Shown one piece after another: positions 58,240 through 64,000 of a stretch of DNA of 64,000 nt. This stretch comes from Panorpa germanica (lineage: Eukaryota > Arthropoda > Insecta > Mecoptera > Panorpidae), in assembly GCA_963678705.1 (NCBI GenBank), contig OY783204.1:15386759-15450758 (forward strand), given 5' to 3'. Every line of letters starts with the position of its first letter. Within the stretch, counting starts at the first letter, position 1. A program made the translations under genes and the position numbers. Below the pieces are notes generated by a model, which made no database searches, had not been told where the DNA came from, and was given only the letters and a program-made list of their open reading frames with translations.

Positions 58240-59700
58240 TAAGTCCATAAGTTCACCATGAGGAGTAGGTACTCTGTATTACCGACATCACTGGTTCAAG
58301 TTATATTTATGAGATGACGCTAAAAAAGATTGCTAGTGTCAAATTAATTATACTCATGTTACTGTCAAATAGTTCACGTTTATTTAATTTGTAAATAACA
58401 TATAATAATGGATATGTTAATAATATATTTAACAGTTTTGTTATTACATATTCTAAGTATTAATTACAAGGAAATTTACATTTTAATAATTACAATCATT
58501 TATCATGATAAGATATATTCGGATTTAAAACACGTTCTTAAATAAGTAAGTAAAACATTTGTTATTGCTATAATTAGACATTTAGTTCATTGTTTGTTTA
58601 GAGATTTCATGGTTTTAAGTGACATTTCGAGGGGTCACCATTGCAGATATTGATATTATGAAGACTTGATGATCGTAGATGGCTACTAAATATATTTTAA
58701 TAAGTTTAAAACGTATTATTATACTTCCTATTATATAGTTAATAAGCATACATTGGTAAATATCTTATATTGGTTAACCCACTAAATTAATTGAATGCTA
58801 TCATATTGAGTTTTGTTAAACAAACTTCAAAGTCATAAATTTTACCCAATACTTTATATAAGTATATAAAACGTTTTTCAGTATAAGTAAGACTTATGAT
58901 ATGTTTACCTATATTACATAACTTTTATAATATAAGCAATAATTTGAAGTTATATTCTAAAAATAATTGAAAACTGTTTAATTTTCAATACCTTTAAGAA
59001 ACTAAATTCAACATATAAAATTGATTGTTTTCAAATTAATTGTCCGAACCTAATAACACACTTAAAAAAATATAATTAAAAAAATTCTAGTCACCTGATA
59101 ATACTCTATATTCTAAAACAAAATATGAATTTTCTAGATTCAAAAAATTTAATTTTTTCGAATTAAAGTCATTTATAAAATTTCCAAATAGTACTAGCCT
59201 AGCTTATTTTTGAATAATGCAAAATTTGTTTTAAATTAACTGATTTTGTTGTCTTTCGAAAGCCGAATCAAGAATATCAAGTTCTTTTCAAATCCAACAT
59301 AAGTAGAAAGTGATTCTTTTCTTGTTTCAATCACTTACGTGTTTAGGTATTAATTAGTTGTTTAATAATTAATTATTCAATTGACCTCGTCAATGTACAA
59401 GGGTGGGAAAACTTTTCGCATGGTGAAAAACAAAAAGATTGTTTAAAAATTGTAAAATAATTTGGAGCTCGTGTTCAATTATTTATATGTTATAATGTTA
59501 CAGGTAAATATTTAATTTAATTATAGTTTTAAAATACATAAAAAATGTATCCTAAGAATGTCTCTGAGAAACATTTTGTATGAATATTATTAGAGATAAA
59601 TAAAAATATTTAAGAAAGTTACAGCGTGGTATAGTGTAGTGAGGACATTTAGTATTTTCAGAAATACAAAACCTCTGGACACAAATACTCACACGTAATA
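58240..59700. other. AT-rich intronic stretch
   Basis: No repeats or genes recognised. Short homopolymer and TTAATAATTA-type words only. Confidence 0.4.
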
Positions 59701-59702
59701 TA

Positions 59703-59875
59703 GTTCAAATTGTGAGAGTTCGGCGGTGGCTCATACTTAAAGCAAGTTGTAGCGTATAGAAAGAAAAAGCAATGCCTCATTTTTTTTTAATAATGTATAA
59801 GAGCTAATAACATAAAATTCGGTTCTTATAACGTCTTTTCAGCATGCGTCGCCGCCGAACTCTCGTAATTTGAAC
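59703..59875. mobile_element. MITE with GAGAGTTCGGCGG ends, copy 2
   Basis: 173 bp. Left end GTTCAAATTGTGAGAGTTCG and right end CGAACTCTCGTAATTTGAAC are inverted repeats with two mismatches. Related to 30595-30804. Confidence 0.75.
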
Positions 59876-60633
59876 CACATCAAATATTTTCGGTTGCGGT
59901 GACCTGCCAACACTGCAAAATGCATGAAATATTAAACATGTATTAGTACCATCAAAGATTTAAAATTCCCGTTTTTTATTCTACACTATTCAAGATAATT
60001 TTGCGTGCAGCGTTGTCGGATCACCTTTCAGCATGAAAAGAACGTGTTGAAATTTAAATTATTATATGTCGAATACAAAACGGAGAAGTGTTTTTTTTTT
60101 AATTTGTTTAAACCCCATTTTTCTTTACTCTTCTAATTTTTTTCAAACTTCTATCAGAGATTTTTTGTGTGCTTCTATCAGGAATTTTACATGCTTCAAA
60201 TGGGAGGTGGTTCTGAAAATGGCTAACTTTGTTATTAATTATCTCCGATTCTAAACGGTCAAAAATCATGAAACTTCGGGATTTATTAGTAAACGTTATT
60301 CTTAGCCTATAAATTTTTAAAGAAATCTGTCGAAAAATGGTTTTATCTAGTATGTATACTGAGAATGCATTGAAATCTTTTACTATTTATTCTTCAAGTT
60401 AGTTCTACAAATTCATAAAGATCTTAAAACCTACAAGAACTACATGTCTATTCCGCTTATTGATTGCTAGCCTATTTATTTCACATAATTTTACCGCTAA
60501 CTGCATTAAATATAATATTAAGGTTTATGTAACATAAAAAAATTACCTGTTACATCATATTTTTTATGTTAATGTAATGTAAGATTACATTACTGTAATG
60601 TAAGAAAATTGTCTTTCGATATTATTATTTTAT

Positions 60634-61076
60634 TCTTAATGTTTTGGCCATTTGGCACTACTTTCTTGTGCCTTAACTCATTTATTTACATATCATTATG
60701 CCTAATTCAATTTTGATCCTTATTAAATCTAAACATATTCACTCCTTCCAAACGAGAAAAATCCTTTCCTCGCTATTTGCCCAGTATCTGTTTCCTTTCT
60801 TCTCGTTTCCCAATCTGAATCTGGCAATCCTTCTCATGTTTTTTGTGTCTTTTTCTCTTAAGTGTTGTGGTATCTCTCTCTCCCAAATTCTTTTATATCT
60901 TTTGTTATAATTGCTCTTCTCAATTTTTTCTATTCTTTCCTGTTGTTGTATCTCCCTGTCTCTTCTCCTTAGCTCCTCTTCCAGCTCCTCCTTGTGCCTT
61001 CCTCTCTCTGCCTCCTCTGTCGCCATTCCATTCCTTTCGTAATACTCCTTTCTCGTTTTCGAGCATCCTCCCTACA
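60634..61076 (-). mobile_element. LINE 3' fragment, copy 4
   Basis: The 3' UTR word TTCTTGTGCCTTAACTCATT near 60661-60680 is followed directly by the RIARFRLGNE coding block, so the zinc-knuckle part has been deleted. The minus frame 61026-60739 reads KRIWEREIPQHLREKDTKNM, then RRIARFRLGNE. Confidence 0.72.
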
Positions 61077-61354
61077 AAAGTTGTCTTTCGATATTAATTT
61101 ATGTTTTCTGACGTTAATGTTACATATTAAATTAATATATTACCACAAGATGTGTTTTACTGTGATTTCAACTACCGAATCTTTTTATAACTTGTTGATA
61201 AGGAACGTCTCTTAAGAATTTTACCTAATGGAATTTGTATTTTGTTTTAGACTAAGTTATTCATTCATGAAATATTAATAGTTGGTTAAGAAATGGTTAA
61301 CAAAGGACTCTTCTTACTTTATTTTAAAATAATACTATTTTCTTTGTTTTGTAG

Positions 61355-61514
61355 ATCGAAGAATGTATTGAGGAAGTAACAACTGGTGACAGTTCTATAG
61401 ATAACCAAGATCCCGCCGAATCCAATCTTGAAGATTATTACATTAGCGCAAATTTGGATTATCTTCAAAACCATCGTGTTCCATTTCCAGATTTCGGTAG
61501 CGAAGATTCAAAAG
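61355..61514 (+). CDS. Rab effector exon: acidic segment, last exon in window
   Basis: Starts in phase 0 with IEECIEEVTTGDSSIDNQD and continues PAESNLEDYYISANLDYLQN to FPDFGSEDSK. It is acidic, with tyrosine-containing DYY/LDYLQN stretches. Acceptor TTTGTTTTGTAG and donor AAAG|GTAAGT are strong. It leaves with one base (G), and no continuing exon was found in the remaining 2.5 kb, so the gene probably extends past the window. From the zinc finger to here about 363 residues are encoded; C2 domains, which would point to an Slp or rabphilin, are not seen yet. Confidence 0.83.
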
Positions 61515-61611
61515 GTAAGTCTACCAATTTAAATATATAAATATTTTTGCAGCAAATGCCTCATTTGAAATAAGTTCAAATTGAGTTCTTGTATTATTAT
61601 TATTTTATTTG

Positions 61612-62461
61612 AATTTTTTTTCCCATTTGGCACTACATTCTTGTGCCTTAACTCATTTATTTACATGTGATTGTGCTGCATTCAATTTTGGTCCTTATTA
61701 AATCTAAACATTCTCATTCCTTCCAAACGAAAAAAAAATATATGAAATTATCCTTATAAAAATAAAAACCAAAACTGCTACTGCTACTGTTTTGCTCCTC
61801 CTGCTAGTCTCCCTCCTGTTTCTACTCTGCCATTCCTTCTCTTTCCTCGTTCCTTTTCTCTATCTCCGTCATCCACCTCTTCCCTTCACTGCCTCCCTTT
61901 AATAACTGTCCAATATTCTTTTCGCTTATTACCTTTTTCTCACATGAAAACTTATTGTGCTCCAATGTTTCTATCTCCATTCTGCACACCCTGCACATCC
62001 TTTCCTCCCTATTTGCCCAGGATCTGTTTCTTTCTCCTCTTTTCCCAATATAAATCTGGCAATCCTTCTCATGTTTTTTGTGTCTTTTTCTCTTAAGTAT
62101 TGTGGTATCTCTCTCTCCCAATTCCTTTTATAACTTGTGTTGTAATTGCTCTTCTAAATTTTTTCCATTCTTTCCTGTTGTTGTATCTCCCTGTCTCTTC
62201 TCCTTAGCTCCTCTTCCACACTTGTGGCTTCTTCTCTTCTTCTCTCTGCCTCCTCTGTCGCCATTCCATTCCTTTCGTAATCCTTTTTTCTCTTTTTCGG
62301 GCCTTCTCCCCCACCCTCCTTTCTACTCTCCTCCCTAATTTTTATTACTCATTTTCTCCTCGAACTTGACTGCTGTCCTTCCAGCTTCTATTCTTATCTT
62401 GTCCCTTTTTAATTCCTTCGTTACCATGCATCCCGGCGTGCACCTGTTCAGCCATAAGAAC
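61612..62461 (-). mobile_element. LINE 3' fragment, copy 5
   Basis: The longest minus-strand copy. The 3' UTR is at 61620-61760, the CRVCRMEIETLEHNKFSCE zinc knuckle near 61930-61990, and the 5' limit near 62461 (GGTGCACGCCGGGATGCATG on the minus strand). Frame 62121-61822 remains open, but upstream frames are broken. It inserted into the intron after the exon ending at 61514. Confidence 0.75.
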
Positions 62462-63051
62462 AGCGAAGTCGTCACAAATATATATTAATTTTTCCCCTTT
62501 AATTTCAGCCGGCACTGATATTAATTGTAATGTTAATAATTTTATGCCAAGTTTAATTGTTAAAGTTTTATTACTTTTGTAACCAGTTTAAATGCCTCTT
62601 TCTAATATTTTATTAAATGCAGAGGAAATTAAATTATTGAAAAGAGAATGTTCAAATATAATTAAAACTTCAAATATAACAATAAAAACTTCAAAGTTTA
62701 TGAGAAGTAAATAAATTCTGGTTTTAATTTATCACTGCTTTTATTACATTTCATATAGGAAAGTTTCTTCTTGGTTTAATTTTAAAATTAATGACATATA
62801 ACAGTCAATATAATGATCGCCATCTCTAAACATATTCATAAATGAATATAATGATGAATCATGAATCTATTAATAGATTTTAAAATGATACATAAACAAA
62901 TAAGATTTATGTTTCAAAATAGCTACAATTCCCGCGCTAGAGCACTCATATATCTTCAATTAATAACTTTGACACACATTAATAATAGATATTGTTTCTC
63001 TTTCAATGACTAAATGTTAAACCAATCAATTATACCTTTGTCAGGGTGGAC

Positions 63052-63641
63052 CTTAGAGCATATATATATATATGGAGAGAGAATGTTGGACCTGAAAGTG
63101 TGTCCAAAATGTTTGCAAGAGAGATAGGTATATGTTCCTATTTGTTCTTTATGCGTATGCGCCGAAAGTGACAGTTGTCAAGTCAGAGCCGTCCAAATAT
63201 AATACGTGACAGTTGTTAAATATGACATTATATTGATGTAGAATAATGTAGATATGTATAAATATAAATAAAGTATATATAAATATAACTAAAAACGTGA
63301 GTTCTGTTTACTCCAGAAATCAACTGTGTAGGCCGTTATCCCTACAGCGCAATCTATGGCGTTCATGAATATATGTTTTCACTGAACGGTCACTGTTTTA
63401 CCGACAGACGAGCTTTGTACCAACTAAAGAAATATAATTTCTTTACATATTTAATATTTCTTATATCTTAACAGAATATTAATATTTATTATATCTAGAC
63501 AGCTGTCATTTTCGACGCATGCACATAGAGAACAAATAGGAACATATACCTTTCTCTCTCGCACACATTTTGGACACACTTTTAATCTATAGGAAATATA
63601 GGCTATTCACTCTCCATATATATATATATATATGCTCTAAG
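63052..63641. mobile_element. Family N element, copy 2
   Basis: Ends CTTAGAGCATATATA and TATATGCTCTAAG form inverted repeats, and the arms continue with CCTGAAAGTGTGTCCAAAAT against CACATTTTGGACACACTTTT. The interior contains TGACAGTTGTCAAGTCAGAG and ACGAGCTTTGTACCAACTAA, shared with the nested copy at 4655-5212 in reverse order. About 590 bp, non-coding. Confidence 0.8.
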
Positions 63642-64000
63642 GGGTGAATACTGATTGTTCATAATATGGAAATGTGAATCTAAGTAATATTTGGCGTAGT
63701 TATTACTTAGATAAACGATGAACTTGAAACGCTGCTTGTTGTTTGCAAAGGCAATAATTTTGTAAATATATGCCAAAACCTATAAAAATATTACGCGTTT
63801 CCTACGACAGAAATAAATGTTTCGTCGATTCCCGGGTGTCATAATATTTGTTGCACGACTTTAGTTATTTTTTAGTTATTTATTATTTACCTTAGATGAT
63901 GCCGATGTTAATAAAGTTTCATTTTAATATTTCTTATCACTATCATTATATAAACAGATATATCATAAATATTTCCACAATAGAACAATTCTTAACATTG

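Noticed and set aside
62504..62580. A possible last exon after TTTAATTTCAG at about 62510, in phase with the donor at 61514
   Set aside because: The frame runs only about 24 codons of AT-rich, low-information sequence to a stop and looks like intron. Kept out of the gene model.

Overview
This window looks like insect nuclear DNA. It is strongly AT-rich, has GT-AG introns of 4 to 17 kb, and is packed with insect-type transposons (mariner, piggyBac, ZMYM1-type hAT, Jockey-type LINE, many MITEs). The LINE 3' fragments encoding a CxxC/His zinc-knuckle tail resemble elements I associate with Hymenoptera, but that is too weak to assign an order.

One protein-coding gene dominates, on the + strand. 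Six exons (27154-27366, 31891-31997, 36711-36872, 53371-53573, 56962-57207, 61355-61514) join with matching splice phases and consensus AG/GT borders. They begin with an eight-cysteine FYVE-like zinc finger followed by a TGRWFF motif. This is the Rab-binding region of the Slp/Slac2/rabphilin group, and the best fit is a Slac2 (melanophilin/MyRIP)-like Rab effector. The rest is two helical exons and a Ser/acidic-rich tail. Neither end of the gene is seen: the first exon starts mid-codon and the last ends mid-codon at a donor site. A separate start exon at 45262-45355 encodes one hydrophobic segment and ends in the same splice phase as the zinc-finger series. It can splice in frame to 53371, giving a predicted membrane-anchored short isoform without the Rab-binding finger. 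This is the most interesting observation.

Layout: 0-7 kb holds a dead mariner, a MITE, a LINE 3' end and a nested composite element. 7-17 kb is AT-rich with ZMYM1-type hAT relics, one with an intact 8-bp target duplication, and a possible 83-residue membrane protein gene at 12534. 17-21 kb holds a possible minus-strand exon (17483-17559) and a Jockey-clade LINE with two internal deletions. 22.7-25.3 kb is a head-to-tail array of a dispersed repeat. 27-61.5 kb is the Rab effector gene, with introns filled by MITEs, a mariner relic, a complete but dead piggyBac copy (32941-34661) with GGTACC-rich subterminal repeats, two long foldback structures, a 75-bp AT microsatellite, and three copies of a 600-650 bp MITE. 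61.6-64 kb has another LINE fragment and a second copy of the element nested at 4.7-5.2 kb.

No rRNA, confident tRNA gene or CRISPR array was recognised. Two SINE-like repeats carry a B-box-like motif. Homology calls rest on motif recognition by eye, not on database searches.
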